Below are positions 25,773 to 35,285 of a DNA stretch of 64,000 nucleotides, piece after piece; position 1 is the stretch's first letter; every line of letters begins with the position of its first letter. Where the stretch lies: positions 1,040,272-1,104,271 of the forward strand of contig NZ_FMUJ01000001.1 of the NCBI RefSeq assembly GCF_900100965.1, given 5' to 3'. Made by a program: the position numbers and the translations under genes. The notes under the pieces were generated by a model. That model saw nothing but the letters and a program-made list of their open reading frames with translations, was not told the DNA's origin and did not search any database. This DNA is from Variovorax sp. EL159. Its GTDB lineage: Bacteria; Pseudomonadota; Gammaproteobacteria; Burkholderiales; Burkholderiaceae_C.

Positions 25773-28559
25773 ATGAAAAGATTTCTTCACTACGCCGCAT
25801 TTTTCGTAGGCTTGGCCGCCGTGTGCTGGGTCGCCGTCGGGTACATCGGCTCGAATCCGCTCGCGTTGTTGATCACGCTGCTCATCGGCGCGTTCTACCT
25901 GATGGGCGCGCTGGAGCTGCACCGCTTCCAGCAGGCCACCGCCACGCTGTCGCATGCCGTCACCGACATGCCCCAGCCGCCATCGAGCCTGGGCCAGTGG
26001 CTCGACCAGCTGCATCCTTCGTTGCGCAATGCGGTGCGCCTGCGCGTCGAGGGCGAGCGCATCGGCCTGCCCGGCCCGGCCCTGACGCCGTACCTCGCGG
26101 GGCTGCTGGTGCTGCTGGGCATGCTGGGCACCTTCCTCGGCATGGTCGTCACGCTGAACGGCACCGGCTCGGCGCTGGAACACGCGACCGACCTGCAGGC
26201 CATGCGCGCCTCGCTGGCGGCCCCGGTCAAGGGCCTGGGCGTGGCATTCGGCACCTCATTGGCGGGCGTGGCCGCGTCGGCGATGCTGGGCCTCGTGTCC
26301 GCTCTGTGCCGGCGCGACCGCCTGCAGACCGCGCAACTGCTCGACACGCGGATCGCGACCACCTTGCGCGTCTTCTCGCTGGCGCACCAGCGCGAAGAGT
26401 CGTTCAAGCTGTTGCAGGCACAGGGCCAGGCGATGCCGGCGCTGGTCGACCGGCTGCAGCTCATGATGGAAACGATGGCGCAGCAGAACCACGCACTGAA
26501 CGAGCGCCTGATCTCCAGCCAGGACAGCTTCCACGGCAAGGCCGAGGCGGCCTACGCCAGCCTGGCCACCTCCGTCGACCATTCGCTCAAGCAGAGCCTG
26601 ACCGAAGGCGCGCGCATTGCCGGCGCGACCATCCAGCCGGTCGTCGAAGCCACCATGGCCGGCATCGCCCGCGAAACCGCGGCGCTGCACGACACCGTCG
26701 GGCACAGCGTGCAGCGGCAACTGGACGGCCTGTCGAGCCGTTTCGAGGCCAGCGCCGCCACCGTGGCCGACATCTGGAAGAGCGCGCTCGACGGCCATCA
26801 GCGCGCGAGCGAGGACATGTCGAAAGACCTGCGCGGCGCGCTCGGCCAATTCGCCGAGACCTTCGAGCAGCGCTCGGCCGCGCTGGTGGACAGCGTCTCC
26901 GGCCGCCTCGAAACCACCGTCGGCCATGTGTCGGACAACTGGCGCAACGCCTTGGCGCAGCACGAGCGCGCCAGCGAAACCCTGTCGGGCGACACGCAAC
27001 GCGCCTTGGCAGCTGCTTCTGCCACCTTCGAGCAGCATTCGGCGTCGCTGCTGCGCACGGTCGGCCAGGCCCACACCGATCTGCAGACCGAGATGGCGTC
27101 GCGCGACCAGCAGCGGCTGACCGCCTGGACCCAGGCGCTCGAAGCCATGGCTGCGTCGCTCCAGCAGGAGTGGCAGCAGGCGGGCGCACGCGGCGAGAGC
27201 CAGCAGCAGGAAATCTGCAAGACGCTTGCCGAGACCGCCGGCCAGATCGCGGCCCAGACGGACGCGCACGCCAAGAACACCATCGCCGAGATCGGCCAGC
27301 TCGTGCAGGCCGCATCGGAAGCGCCGCGCGCGGCAGCCGAAGTGATCGCCGAGTTGCGCGGCAAGCAGGCCGACTTCGAGCAGCGCTCGGTGTCGCTGCT
27401 GCAGACGGTGGGGCAGGCCCACACCGACCTGCAGACCGAGATGGCATCGCGCGACCAGCAACGGCTTGCCGCATGGACCCAAACACTCGAAGCCATGGCC
27501 ACGTCGCTGCAGCAGGAATGGCAGCAGGCCGGCGTGCGCGGCGAGAACCAGCAACAGGAAATCTGCAGGACGCTCGCCGAGACCGCCAGCCAGATCTCGG
27601 CCCAGGCAGACGCGCACGCGAAAAGCACCATCGCCGAGATCGGCCAGCTCATGCAGACCGCGTCGGAGGCACCACGCGCCGCGGCGGAAATGATCGCCGA
27701 GCTGCGCGGCAAGCAAACCGACTTCGAGCAGCGCTCGGTGTCGCTGCTGCAGACGGTGAGCCAGGCCCACACCGACCTGCAGACCGAGATGGCATCGCGC
27801 GACCAGCAACGGCTCGCCGCGTGGACCCAGACGCTCGAAGCCATGGCCACGTCGCTCCAGCAGGAATGGCAGCAGGCCGGCGTACGCGGCGAGAACCAGC
27901 AGCAGGAAATCTGCCGGACGCTCGCCGAGACCGCCCGCGAGATTTCCGCGCAGACCGAGGCGCAAGCCAAGAGCACCATCGCCGAGATCGGCCAGCTCAT
28001 GCAGGCCGCTTCGGAAGCGCCACGCGCTGCGGCCGAAGTGATCGGAGAGTTGCGCCAGAAGCTGACCGACGGCATGGCGCGCGACAACGCGATGCTGGAA
28101 GAGCGCAGCCGCATCCTGGGCACGCTCGAGACCCTGCTCGATGCGGTGAACCATGCCTCCACCGAGCAGCGCACGGCCATCGACGCGCTGGTCGCCGCAT
28201 CGGCGGACCTGCTGGACCGCGTGGGCACGCGCTTCACCGACAAGGTCGATGCGGAAACCGGAAAGATGGCCGAGGTCGCCGCGCAGATCACCGGCAGTGC
28301 CGTCGAGGTGGCGAGCCTGGGCGAGGCCTTCGGCTTTGCCGTGCAGCTGTTCGCCGAATCGAACGACAAGCTGGGCGCGCAGCTGCAGCGCATCGAAGGC
28401 GCGCTCGGCAAGTCCGTCGCGCGCAGTGACGAGCAACTGGCCTACTACGTCGCGCAGGCCAGGGAAGTGATCGACCTGAGCATCATGTCGCAAAAGCAGA
28501 TCGTGGAAGACCTGCAGCAGCTGGCCAGCCAGCGGATCGCGGCGGGCAGCGAAGCGTGA
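25773..28559 (+). CDS. MotA/TolQ/ExbB-like proton channel protein with long coiled-coil tail (DUF802 type)
   Basis: The 928-residue protein has hydrophobic segments at about 7-25, 29-48, 106-127 and 150-176. The last two resemble channel helices 3 and 4 of the MotA/TolQ/ExbB superfamily (LLGMLGTFLGMVVTLNGTG; GVAFGTSLAGVAASAMLGL). The remaining about 750 residues are Ala/Gln/Glu-rich heptad-like helix, including three 116-residue tandem repeats (419-766). The four-TM channel plus enormous cytoplasmic helical tail is the layout of ZorA from Zorya defence systems. The next gene encodes the MotB/OmpA-like partner; its ATG overlaps this stop by one base. I recall the family as DUF802, but that label is from memory. 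Confidence 0.8.
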   Translation: MKRFLHYAAFFVGLAAVCWVAVGYIGSNPLALLITLLIGAFYLMGALELHRFQQATATLSHAVTDMPQPPSSLGQWLDQLHPSLRNAVRLRVEGERIGLPGPALTPYLAGLLVLLGMLGTFLGMVVTLNGTGSALEHATDLQAMRASLAAPVKGLGVAFGTSLAGVAASAMLGLVSALCRRDRLQTAQLLDTRIATTLRVFSLAHQREESFKLLQAQGQAMPALVDRLQLMMETMAQQNHALNERLISSQDSFHGKAEAAYASLATSVDHSLKQSLTEGARIAGATIQPVVEATMAGIARETAALHDTVGHSVQRQLDGLSSRFEASAATVADIWKSALDGHQRASEDMSKDLRGALGQFAETFEQRSAALVDSVSGRLETTVGHVSDNWRNALAQHERASETLSGDTQRALAAASATFEQHSASLLRTVGQAHTDLQTEMASRDQQRLTAWTQALEAMAASLQQEWQQAGARGESQQQEICKTLAETAGQIAAQTDAHAKNTIAEIGQLVQAASEAPRAAAEVIAELRGKQADFEQRSVSLLQTVGQAHTDLQTEMASRDQQRLAAWTQTLEAMATSLQQEWQQAGVRGENQQQEICRTLAETASQISAQADAHAKSTIAEIGQLMQTASEAPRAAAEMIAELRGKQTDFEQRSVSLLQTVSQAHTDLQTEMASRDQQRLAAWTQTLEAMATSLQQEWQQAGVRGENQQQEICRTLAETAREISAQTEAQAKSTIAEIGQLMQAASEAPRAAAEVIGELRQKLTDGMARDNAMLEERSRILGTLETLLDAVNHASTEQRTAIDALVAASADLLDRVGTRFTDKVDAETGKMAEVAAQITGSAVEVASLGEAFGFAVQLFAESNDKLGAQLQRIEGALGKSVARSDEQLAYYVAQAREVIDLSIMSQKQIVEDLQQLASQRIAAGSEA
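27027..28070 (+). repeat. three tandem 348-bp direct repeats within the channel gene
   Basis: The units are 27027-27374, 27375-27722 and 27723-28070. Each begins TTCGAGCAGC and encodes 116 residues (FEQ-S-SLL-TV-QAHTDLQTEM and onward). Units 2 and 3 are close to identical in DNA and unit 1 is slightly diverged. All lie in the helical tail, so copy number would set tail length in 116-residue steps. Confidence 0.93.
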
Positions 28560-29212
28560 TGACCGAGGACATCGACGCCGGCGCCGAGCCGACGGTCCCC
28601 GTCTGGGCCGTCTTCGGCGACCTGATGGCGGGGCTGCTGGGCGCTTTCGTGCTGATCCTAGTGTGCGTGATCGGCATGCAGCTGGAACTGGCGAACAAGC
28701 TCGAAGCCGAGGTCAAGCAGCGGCAGATCGAGGCGAAACGGCTGCAGACATTGGAGCAGGCCCTGGCAGGGCCGCTCGCAGCGGGCCGGGTGACGCTGAA
28801 CAACGGCCGCATCGGCATCAGCGGCAACGTGCTGTTTGCCCTGAACTCGGCCGAGCTGCAGCCCGAAGGGCGGCAACTGCTCAAGAGCCTGGCCGCGCCG
28901 CTGACGGCGTATCTGCAGGCCCGCGACGAGATCCTGATGGTCAGTGGCTTCACCGACGACCGGCAGGTGCGCGGCGGCAACCGCCAGTTCGCTGACAACT
29001 GGGAGCTGTCGGCCCAGCGCGCGCTGACGGTGACGCGCGCGTTGATCGAGGAAGGCCTGCCGTCGTCCTCGATATTCGCCGCCGCCTTCGGCGCCGAGCA
29101 GGCGGTGGCCTCGAATGCCGATGCCGAGGGGCGCTCCCGCAACCGGCGCGTGGAAATGGCGCCGACGCCGCGGCCATCGAACGCGGCCCAGACCCCAAAG
29201 CCCCGTGAGTAA
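28559..29212 (+). CDS. MotB/OmpA-like stator partner protein
   Basis: The 217-residue protein has one N-terminal membrane helix (VPVWAVFGDLMAGLLGAFVL) with Asp21 at the position of the proton-binding Asp of MotB, ExbD and ZorB. A short coil follows, then an OmpA-type peptidoglycan-binding domain (GNVLFALNSAELQPEGRQLL; GFTDDRQVRGG; NWELSAQRALTVTRALIEEG; RSRNRRVEM). Together with the upstream channel protein it should form a proton-driven stator anchored in the cell wall. TGATG coupling with the upstream gene and an 8-base overlap with the next mean tight co-translation. Confidence 0.87.
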   Translation: MTEDIDAGAEPTVPVWAVFGDLMAGLLGAFVLILVCVIGMQLELANKLEAEVKQRQIEAKRLQTLEQALAGPLAAGRVTLNNGRIGISGNVLFALNSAELQPEGRQLLKSLAAPLTAYLQARDEILMVSGFTDDRQVRGGNRQFADNWELSAQRALTVTRALIEEGLPSSSIFAAAFGAEQAVASNADAEGRSRNRRVEMAPTPRPSNAAQTPKPRE

Positions 29213-29933
29213 CGACAGCGACGCACGCGCAGCCGATGCGGCATCCGCGCCGGGGGACAACGTGGACCCCGCCGCGATGCTCGCTGGGTGGCGCGCGCGC
29301 GGCGAGCACCGCATCGACCCGGTGCGCTTCCGTTTCATCGAGGCACTGGCACGGCGCACCGCCGCGCTGCAGGGCGATGCGCGGCGCATCCTGGACGGCA
29401 AGCTGACGGTGCTGCTCGCGGCCTATGGCGAAGGTGTCGAAAGGGTTCGGGGCGTCGATGGCGCGGCAACGGCACCGGCCGGTGCTGAACAGCTGGGCGC
29501 ATCGCCAAGCGGTGCGCTCGCGGAACTCGTCGAACACATCGCCCAGGTGTCGGCCCATGACGATGCCCCGGTGCCGGGCGAGGCGGCGGCCAGCCTCGCT
29601 TCGACCGGCGAGCTGAAGACCTTCAGGTATTTCAGGGGCACATGGTCGAGGCTCAGTGCCGAGCGGCGGCTGACCCAGTCGCTGGCGAAGGTGCCCGACA
29701 ACGCCGGCCCGCTCAACTCGCACCATCTCGTGCACCGGTCGCTCATGCTGATGCGCGACCTGTCGCCGGAGTACCTCAACCGGTTCATGTCGTATGTCGA
29801 CACCCTGCTATGGGTCGAGCAGGTGAACACCGGCAGCGCGAGTGCACCCGCGGGTGCGAATGCACCGCGCGCGGAGAGCGCCCGCAAGACCGGGCGCAGC
29901 GCCAACAGCGCCAATGGTGCTAAGGCGGGCTGA
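29205..29933 (+). CDS. DUF2894 family protein, last gene of the stator-like operon
   Basis: From a GTG at 29205 the 242-residue protein shows AAMLAGWRARGEHRIDPVRF, RFIEALARRTAALQGDARRI, LKTFRYFRGTWSRLSAERRL, AGPLNSHHLVHRSLMLMRDL and YLNRFMSYVDTLLWVEQV, the DUF2894 pattern as I remember it. There is no signal peptide, membrane helix or catalytic motif, so it is probably cytosolic and helical. By operon position it is a partner of the MotA/MotB-like pair. Its stop overlaps the convergent cinA-type gene by 14 bases. Confidence 0.75.
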   Translation: MSNDSDARAADAASAPGDNVDPAAMLAGWRARGEHRIDPVRFRFIEALARRTAALQGDARRILDGKLTVLLAAYGEGVERVRGVDGAATAPAGAEQLGASPSGALAELVEHIAQVSAHDDAPVPGEAAASLASTGELKTFRYFRGTWSRLSAERRLTQSLAKVPDNAGPLNSHHLVHRSLMLMRDLSPEYLNRFMSYVDTLLWVEQVNTGSASAPAGANAPRAESARKTGRSANSANGAKAG

Positions 29934-30483
29934 TGCCCGCGCGGGCCTCGGTTGCCCGCAGCGTCTCGTCGAACAACTGGAGCAGCTGCCGCGCGAACAC
30001 TTCCATGTTCGCCGGGCGATCGGTATTGCCGGTCTCGATGGTCCGGCTGACGGTGATCTCGTTGGCGCCGGCAACGGCCACGCACACATGCCCCGGCGCG
30101 TCGCCGTACGGGCTGCCCGAAGGCCCGGCCGCACCGCTTTCGCAAATGCCCCAAGTCGCGCGATGGCTGTCGCGCATTCTGGCGGCGATGAAACGGGCGT
30201 AGGGCTCGGTTTCGCCGCGCATGCCGGCCATGTCTTCGCGCGTGAGCCCCAGCAGGGCCTTGCCGGCGCGCCGCGAATAGACGACCGCGCCACCCAGGAA
30301 GAACGCCGACGCGCCCGGAATGGCGAGCAGTGCCGCCGACACGAGTCCGCCGGCCGACGATTCGGCGACCGCCACCGTCTGCTGCCGCTCGCGCAGCGTG
30401 GCGCCGACGCGGGCTGCGAGCACGGCCAGCGGTTCGAGTGCGGGCGCGCCGGTGGGCGGCGTGGAAGAGGGCGCGATGGTCAC
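29920..30483 (-). CDS. CinA family nicotinamide-nucleotide amidohydrolase
   Basis: The 187-residue protein is a stand-alone CinA C-terminal domain (VAVAESSAGGLVSAALLAIP; AFFLGGAVVYSRRAGKALLG; GICESGAAGPSGSPYG; GHVCVAVAG). This domain (PncC) deamidates nicotinamide mononucleotide to nicotinate mononucleotide in pyridine-nucleotide recycling. It lacks the N-terminal COG1058 domain of full-length CinA. Its ATG overlaps the stop of the PfpI-like gene as ATGA. Confidence 0.9.
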   Translation of the reverse strand: MTIAPSSTPPTGAPALEPLAVLAARVGATLRERQQTVAVAESSAGGLVSAALLAIPGASAFFLGGAVVYSRRAGKALLGLTREDMAGMRGETEPYARFIAARMRDSHRATWGICESGAAGPSGSPYGDAPGHVCVAVAGANEITVSRTIETGNTDRPANMEVFARQLLQLFDETLRATEARAGISPP

Positions 30484-31130
30484 GGTGTTCCCGATGCGCG
30501 CCTGACCGGCCGCTGCACGTAGGCCGGTGCCCGTTCATGGCTCGCCGTGCTGCCGTACACCGTGTCCGCCGGGTAGTACTCGGCCTGCAGCTGCACCTTC
30601 GCGGCGGCTTCCTCGCCGGCCGTGTGCGCGATGAAGGCCAGCATCAGGTCGGTGCCGGCCGATACGCCGGCCGATGTCCAGACGTTGCCATCCTGCGCGA
30701 AGCGCTGCTCGACCACCTTCACGTCGCCCAGCGCGCGCAGGCGGTCGAGCGATCCCCAGTGCGTGGTCGCCGTCTTGCCCGAGAGCAGGCCGGCCGCATG
30801 CAGCACGAAGGCGCCGGTGCACACCGACAGCAGCGCCTTGCAGCCGGGTGCCTGACCGGCCAGGAAGCGCACCATCGCGGGGTTGTCGACCTCGCGGCGC
30901 GTGCCCATGCCGCCGGGCACGAGCAGGCAATCGAGCGGCGGGCAGTCGGCAAAAGACACGTGCGGGTTGATGGACAAGCCCTTGGCGCAAGCCACCGGCT
31001 CGCGCTTCTCGGCGACGATCAGGCAGTTGGCGGGCCCTGCCGCCAGCTTGCTCCACATGGTGAGCATTTCCCAGGGGCCGACGAAGTCGAGCTCCTCGAC
31101 ATCAGGGAAGACGATGATCCCGAAATTCAT
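30480..31130 (-). CDS. DJ-1/PfpI family protein (isonitrile hydratase-like)
   Basis: The 216-residue protein has MNFGIIVFPDVEELDFVGPW, LLVPGGMGTRREVDNPAM and the nucleophile elbow SVCTGAFVLHAAGLLSGKTA. The catalytic-type Cys is followed by ATTHWG. The type with an N-terminal Asp-Glu pair resembles isonitrile hydratase (InhA), but the substrate is unproven. The ATG at 31130 starts directly at the first strand of the fold. It is translationally coupled to the downstream CinA-type gene. Confidence 0.85.
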   Translation of the reverse strand: MNFGIIVFPDVEELDFVGPWEMLTMWSKLAAGPANCLIVAEKREPVACAKGLSINPHVSFADCPPLDCLLVPGGMGTRREVDNPAMVRFLAGQAPGCKALLSVCTGAFVLHAAGLLSGKTATTHWGSLDRLRALGDVKVVEQRFAQDGNVWTSAGVSAGTDLMLAFIAHTAGEEAAAKVQLQAEYYPADTVYGSTASHERAPAYVQRPVRRASGTP

Positions 31131-31324
31131 ACTTTCGAACTCCTTGGTGATTGAGGCCGTGCAAGAGCGTACAGACGCAGCATAGAGGCCTGCACCGCGC
31201 CGTGATTTGGTGACAGCTGGTTGCAAGCTTGGCTCAGTGTTTTCCTCAGAGTTCGATGGCGTGAAAATGGCTAGAGTGAAGGCGGCCGTTCAGGCTTTTG
31301 CTACGTACACATCAAGGAAATTTC

Positions 31325-32062
31325 ATGAGCAAGAAAGTTGCATATGTCACCGGGGGCATGGGTGGCATCGGAACAGCCATCTGCCAACGTCTGCACAAGG
31401 ACGGGTTTACCGTGATCGCCGGTTGCGGTCCTACGCGCGACCACGCCAAGTGGCTCGCCGAACAGAAAGCCGAAGGCTTCGAGTTCCACGCCTCCGTCGG
31501 CAATGTCGGCGACTGGCAATCCACCGTCGAGGCCTTCTCCGCTGCCAAGGCGGCGCATGGCCCCATCGACGTGCTGGTCAACAACGCGGGCATCACGCGC
31601 GACCGCATGTTCCTCAAGATGACGCCCGAAGACTGGAGCGCGGTGATCGAGACCAACCTGAACAGCATGTTCAACGTCACCAAGCAGGTGGTGGGCGACA
31701 TGGTTGAAAAGGGCTGGGGCCGCATCATCAACATCAGCTCGGTCAACGGCGCCAAGGGCCAGGCGGGCCAGACCAACTACTCGGCGGCCAAGGCCGGCAT
31801 GCACGGCTTCACGATGGCGCTGGCGCAGGAGCTGGCCAGCAAGGGCGTCACGGTCAACACCGTGAGCCCGGGCTACATCGGCACCGACATGGTCAAGGCC
31901 ATCCGCCAGGAAGTGCTCGACAAGATCGTGGCCACGATCCCGGTCAAGCGCCTGGGCGAGCCGAGCGAGATCGCCTCCATCATCTCGTGGCTCGCGACGG
32001 ACGAAGGCGGCTACAGCACGGGGGCCGACTTCTCGGTCAACGGCGGCCTCCACATGCACTGA
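31325..32062 (+). CDS. phaB: acetoacetyl-CoA reductase
   Basis: The 245-residue short-chain dehydrogenase has the TGGMGGIG nucleotide loop (residues 9-16), NNAG at 86-89, SSVNG with catalytic Ser at 138/139, and Tyr152-x-x-x-Lys156 (NYSAAKAG). CGPTRDHAKW after strand 2 and the SVNGAKGQAGQTNYSAAKAG block are typical of PhaB, which reduces acetoacetyl-CoA with NADPH to (R)-3-hydroxybutyryl-CoA. It supplies monomer to PhaC, although phaCA lie 16 kb upstream. CAAGGAA precedes the ATG at 31325. A terminator follows. Confidence 0.95.
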   Translation: MSKKVAYVTGGMGGIGTAICQRLHKDGFTVIAGCGPTRDHAKWLAEQKAEGFEFHASVGNVGDWQSTVEAFSAAKAAHGPIDVLVNNAGITRDRMFLKMTPEDWSAVIETNLNSMFNVTKQVVGDMVEKGWGRIINISSVNGAKGQAGQTNYSAAKAGMHGFTMALAQELASKGVTVNTVSPGYIGTDMVKAIRQEVLDKIVATIPVKRLGEPSEIASIISWLATDEGGYSTGADFSVNGGLHMH

Positions 32063-32086
32063 GCATGCTGACCTGCACCTGATGAG

Positions 32087-32110
32087 AAAACCCGCCTCGG
32101 CGGGTTTTTT
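32087..32110 (+). terminator. Rho-independent terminator after phaB
   Basis: AAAACCCGC / GCGGGTTTT with a CTCG loop is followed by a T tract (six T in total). It lies 25 bases after the phaB stop and ends the phaB transcript before dctA. Confidence 0.9.
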
Positions 32111-32185
32111 CATTTCATCGATGCGGGTTCTACGGATAGAAAGCCGCCAGCACGGGTCCTACAGTTTCAACTCTCCGGAGGCACC

Positions 32186-33529
32186 ATGGAAAACACAACA
32201 AGTACATCCGCCAGAAAGCTCCCTCTGTACCGGTCGCTCTACGTGCAGGTGATCACCGCGGTGATCATCGGCGTGCTGCTCGGCCACTTCTATCCCTCGG
32301 TCGGGGAAGCCATGAAGCCTTTGGGCGACGGCTTCATCAAGCTCATCAAGATGATCATTGCGCCGATCATCTTCTGCACGGTGGTGGTCGGCATCGCCGG
32401 TATGGAAGACATGAAGAAGGTGGGCAAGACCGGTGGTCTTGCGCTGCTGTACTTCGAGGTGGTCAGCAGCATCGCGCTGGTGGTCGGGCTGGTGCTGGTC
32501 AACGTGCTGCAGCCCGGCGCGGGCATGAACGTCGATCCGGCCACGCTGGACACCAAGTCGATCGCCTCGTACACCGGCCCGGGCAAGATGACCGGCACGG
32601 TCGACTTTCTCCTGAACATCATTCCGAACACGCTGGTCGACGCCTTCGCCAAGGGCGAGATCCTGCAGGTGCTGCTGATCGCGGTGCTGTTCGGCTTTGC
32701 GCTGCATCGCTTCGGCGGGCGCGGCACGCTGGTGTTCGACGTGATCGAGAAGGGCTCGCACGTGCTCTTTGGCATCGTCAACTACATCATGAAGCTGGCG
32801 CCCATCGGTGCCTTCGGCGCGATGGCGTTCACCATCGGCAAGTACGGCCTGGGCAGCCTGTTCTCGCTCGGCAAGCTGATGGGCACCTTCTACCTGACCT
32901 GCCTGCTGTTCATCTTCGTGGTGCTGGGGCTTATCGCGCGCTTTCACGGCTTCAGCATCTGGAAGTTCATCAAGTACATCAAGGAAGAGCTGCTGATCGT
33001 GCTGGGCACGTCGTCGAGCGAGTCGGTGCTGCCGCGCATGATGGAAAAGATGGAGAACCTGGGCGCCAACAAGACCTGCGTGGGCCTGGTGATTCCGACG
33101 GGCTACTCGTTCAACCTCGACGGCACGTCCATCTACCTGACGATGGCGGCGGTGTTCATCGCGCAGGCGACCAACACCCACATGACGCTGGTGCAGGAGA
33201 TCACGCTGCTGGCTGTGCTGCTGCTCACCTCGAAGGGCGCGGCGGGCGTCACGGGCAGTGGCTTCATCGTGCTGGCGGCCACGCTGTCGGCGGTGGGGCA
33301 TGTGCCGGTGGCGGGGCTGGCGCTCATCCTGGGCATCGACCGCTTCATGTCCGAAGCCCGTGCGCTGACCAACCTGATCGGCAACGGCGTGGCCACCATC
33401 GTGGTCGCCAAGTGGACCAACGAGCTGGACGAGAAGCGGCTGCATGCCGGGCTCAACAACGAGACCTGGGTCGAGGCCCAAGAGCCCGAGGTGCTCGAGG
33501 GCGCGCGCGCCAACAAGATGGCCGGTTGA
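32186..33529 (+). CDS. dctA: C4-dicarboxylate:cation symporter DctA
   Basis: The 447-residue membrane protein of the glutamate/aspartate:cation symporter family shows [40 protein letters not shown], the Ser-rich re-entrant loop [40 protein letters not shown] and [19 protein letters not shown]. It imports succinate, fumarate and malate with protons or sodium. The Shine-Dalgarno CGGAGG precedes the ATG. It is monocistronic or read with the antiporter gene 37 bases downstream. Confidence 0.96.
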   Translation: MENTTSTSARKLPLYRSLYVQVITAVIIGVLLGHFYPSVGEAMKPLGDGFIKLIKMIIAPIIFCTVVVGIAGMEDMKKVGKTGGLALLYFEVVSSIALVVGLVLVNVLQPGAGMNVDPATLDTKSIASYTGPGKMTGTVDFLLNIIPNTLVDAFAKGEILQVLLIAVLFGFALHRFGGRGTLVFDVIEKGSHVLFGIVNYIMKLAPIGAFGAMAFTIGKYGLGSLFSLGKLMGTFYLTCLLFIFVVLGLIARFHGFSIWKFIKYIKEELLIVLGTSSSESVLPRMMEKMENLGANKTCVGLVIPTGYSFNLDGTSIYLTMAAVFIAQATNTHMTLVQEITLLAVLLLTSKGAAGVTGSGFIVLAATLSAVGHVPVAGLALILGIDRFMSEARALTNLIGNGVATIVVAKWTNELDEKRLHAGLNNETWVEAQEPEVLEGARANKMAG

Positions 33530-33566
33530 CACGAAGGGGTAGACGTCGTTCCTGCAAAATGGAGCG

Positions 33567-35285
33567 ATGCCCCACAGCGTTTCCCTCATCAACACGATTG
33601 CCGCCGGCCTCGGGCTGGCGCTGGTGTTCGGCTTTCTCGCTGCCAAGCTGAGGTTGCCGGCGCTGGTGGGCTACTTGTTGGCGGGCGTGATCATCGGGCC
33701 CTTCACACCGGGCTTCGTGGCCGATGCGGAGATCGCCGCACAGCTCGCCGAAATCGGCGTGATGCTGCTGATGTTCGGTGTCGGCCTTCATTTTTCTCTC
33801 GACGATCTGCTGGCGGTACGCAAGATCGCGCTACCCGGCGCGTTGGCGCAGATTGCCGTGGCCACCTTGCTCGGCGGCGGCCTGGCGATGTGGTGGGGCT
33901 GGAGCCCCGGCGCGGCGCTGGTGTTCGGGCTGGCGCTCTCGGTGGCCAGCACGGTCGTGCTGCTGCGCGCGCTCGAAAGCCTGGGCATTCTCGATTCGTT
34001 CACCGGGCGCATCGCCATCGGCTGGCTCGTAGTCGAAGACCTGGCCATGGTGCTGGTGCTCGTGCTGATGCCGCCGCTGGCCAGCACACTGGGCGGCCAT
34101 GGCGCCCAGCCCGGCGAGGTGGCAACGCCGCTGTGGCAGACGCTCGGGCTCACGCTGCTGCAGGTCGGTGGCTTCGTCGCGCTGATGCTGGTGGTGGGGC
34201 GGCGGGTGTTTCCCTGGATTCTTTGGCAGGTCACGCGCACCGGCTCGCGCGAGCTGTTCACGCTGTGCGTGGTGGCCGCGGCCGTGAGCATCGCCTTCGC
34301 TTCGGCGGCGCTGTTCGGCGTGTCGTTCGCGCTCGGCGCCTTCTTTGCCGGCATGGTGATGCGCGAGTCGCAGTTCAGCCACCGCGCGGCACAGGAGTCG
34401 CTGCCGCTGCGCGACGCTTTCGCCGTGCTGTTCTTCGTGTCGGTCGGCATGCTGTTCGACCCCTCGGTGCTGATCGAACGGCCGCTGCAGGTGCTGGCGG
34501 TGGTGCTGGTGATCGTTGTGGGCAAGTCGCTCGCGGCCTGCGCGCTGGTGCTGGTGTTTCGCTACCCGCTGGCCACCGCGCTCACGGTGAGCGCCAGCCT
34601 GGCGCAGATCGGCGAGTTTTCTTTCATCCTCGCGGGGCTGGGCGTGTCGCTGGGCCTGCTGCCGGTCGAGGGCCAGAGCCTCGTGCTGGCCGGGGCGCTG
34701 ATTTCCATTGCCACCAACCCGTTGTGGTTCAGCCTGATCGCGCCGCTGCAGAAATGGCTGCATGCCCATTCGGCGTTTGCGCGCGGTCTTGAATCGCGCG
34801 ACGACCCGCTCGCCGAACTGCCCATGACCACCGAGGCCAAGTACCTCTCGCGGCAGGTGGTGCTGGTCGGCTACGGCCGGGTGGGGCGCCGCATCGCGGC
34901 CGAACTCGAGGCGCACGACATTCCCTACGTGGTGGCCGAGCAGAACCGCGAGCTGGTCGAAAAATTGCGCGAGGCCGGCATCCCGGCCGTGTGGGGCGAT
35001 GCGGCCGATCCGGCGGTGCTGATCCAGGCGCATGTCGCGCGGGCCCGCGTGCTCGTGGTCGCCACGCCCGACACCATGAACGTGCGCCAGATGATCGAGA
35101 CGGCGCGCACGCTCAACCCGACCATCCAGACCGTCATCCGCAGCCACAACGAGCAGGAGGCCCAGCTGCTCACGCAGGAAACCTCCGTCACCGTCTTCCT
35201 CGGCGAGCATGAACTGGCCCAGGCGATGGCCCGCGACGTGGTGCAGCGGGCCGTGTCGATGGCCATGCCAGTGTCGGTGGCCTGA
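33567..35285 (+). CDS. YbaL/KefB-type cation:proton antiporter (CPA2) with TrkA-N domain
   Basis: The 572-residue protein has about 12 membrane segments in residues 1-400 (LPALVGYLLAGVIIGPFTPG; GVMLLMFGVGLHFSLDD; GIAIGWLVVEDLAMVLVLV-like region; SFALGAFFAGMVM). A cytosolic RCK/TrkA-N Rossmann domain starts near residue 430 (VVLVGYGRVGRRIAAELEAH; GDAADPAVL). CPA2 transporters exchange potassium or sodium for protons, with gating by nucleotides bound at the RCK domain. It ends at the first copy of a 17-bp tandem duplication. Confidence 0.9.
   Translation: MPHSVSLINTIAAGLGLALVFGFLAAKLRLPALVGYLLAGVIIGPFTPGFVADAEIAAQLAEIGVMLLMFGVGLHFSLDDLLAVRKIALPGALAQIAVATLLGGGLAMWWGWSPGAALVFGLALSVASTVVLLRALESLGILDSFTGRIAIGWLVVEDLAMVLVLVLMPPLASTLGGHGAQPGEVATPLWQTLGLTLLQVGGFVALMLVVGRRVFPWILWQVTRTGSRELFTLCVVAAAVSIAFASAALFGVSFALGAFFAGMVMRESQFSHRAAQESLPLRDAFAVLFFVSVGMLFDPSVLIERPLQVLAVVLVIVVGKSLAACALVLVFRYPLATALTVSASLAQIGEFSFILAGLGVSLGLLPVEGQSLVLAGALISIATNPLWFSLIAPLQKWLHAHSAFARGLESRDDPLAELPMTTEAKYLSRQVVLVGYGRVGRRIAAELEAHDIPYVVAEQNRELVEKLREAGIPAVWGDAADPAVLIQAHVARARVLVVATPDTMNVRQMIETARTLNPTIQTVIRSHNEQEAQLLTQETSVTVFLGEHELAQAMARDVVQRAVSMAMPVSVA

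Noticed and set aside
26256..28493. Long minus-strand frame across the channel-protein gene
   Set aside because: It mirrors the repeated coiled-coil coding sequence and repeats with the same 348-base period; there is no ribosome site and no known motif.
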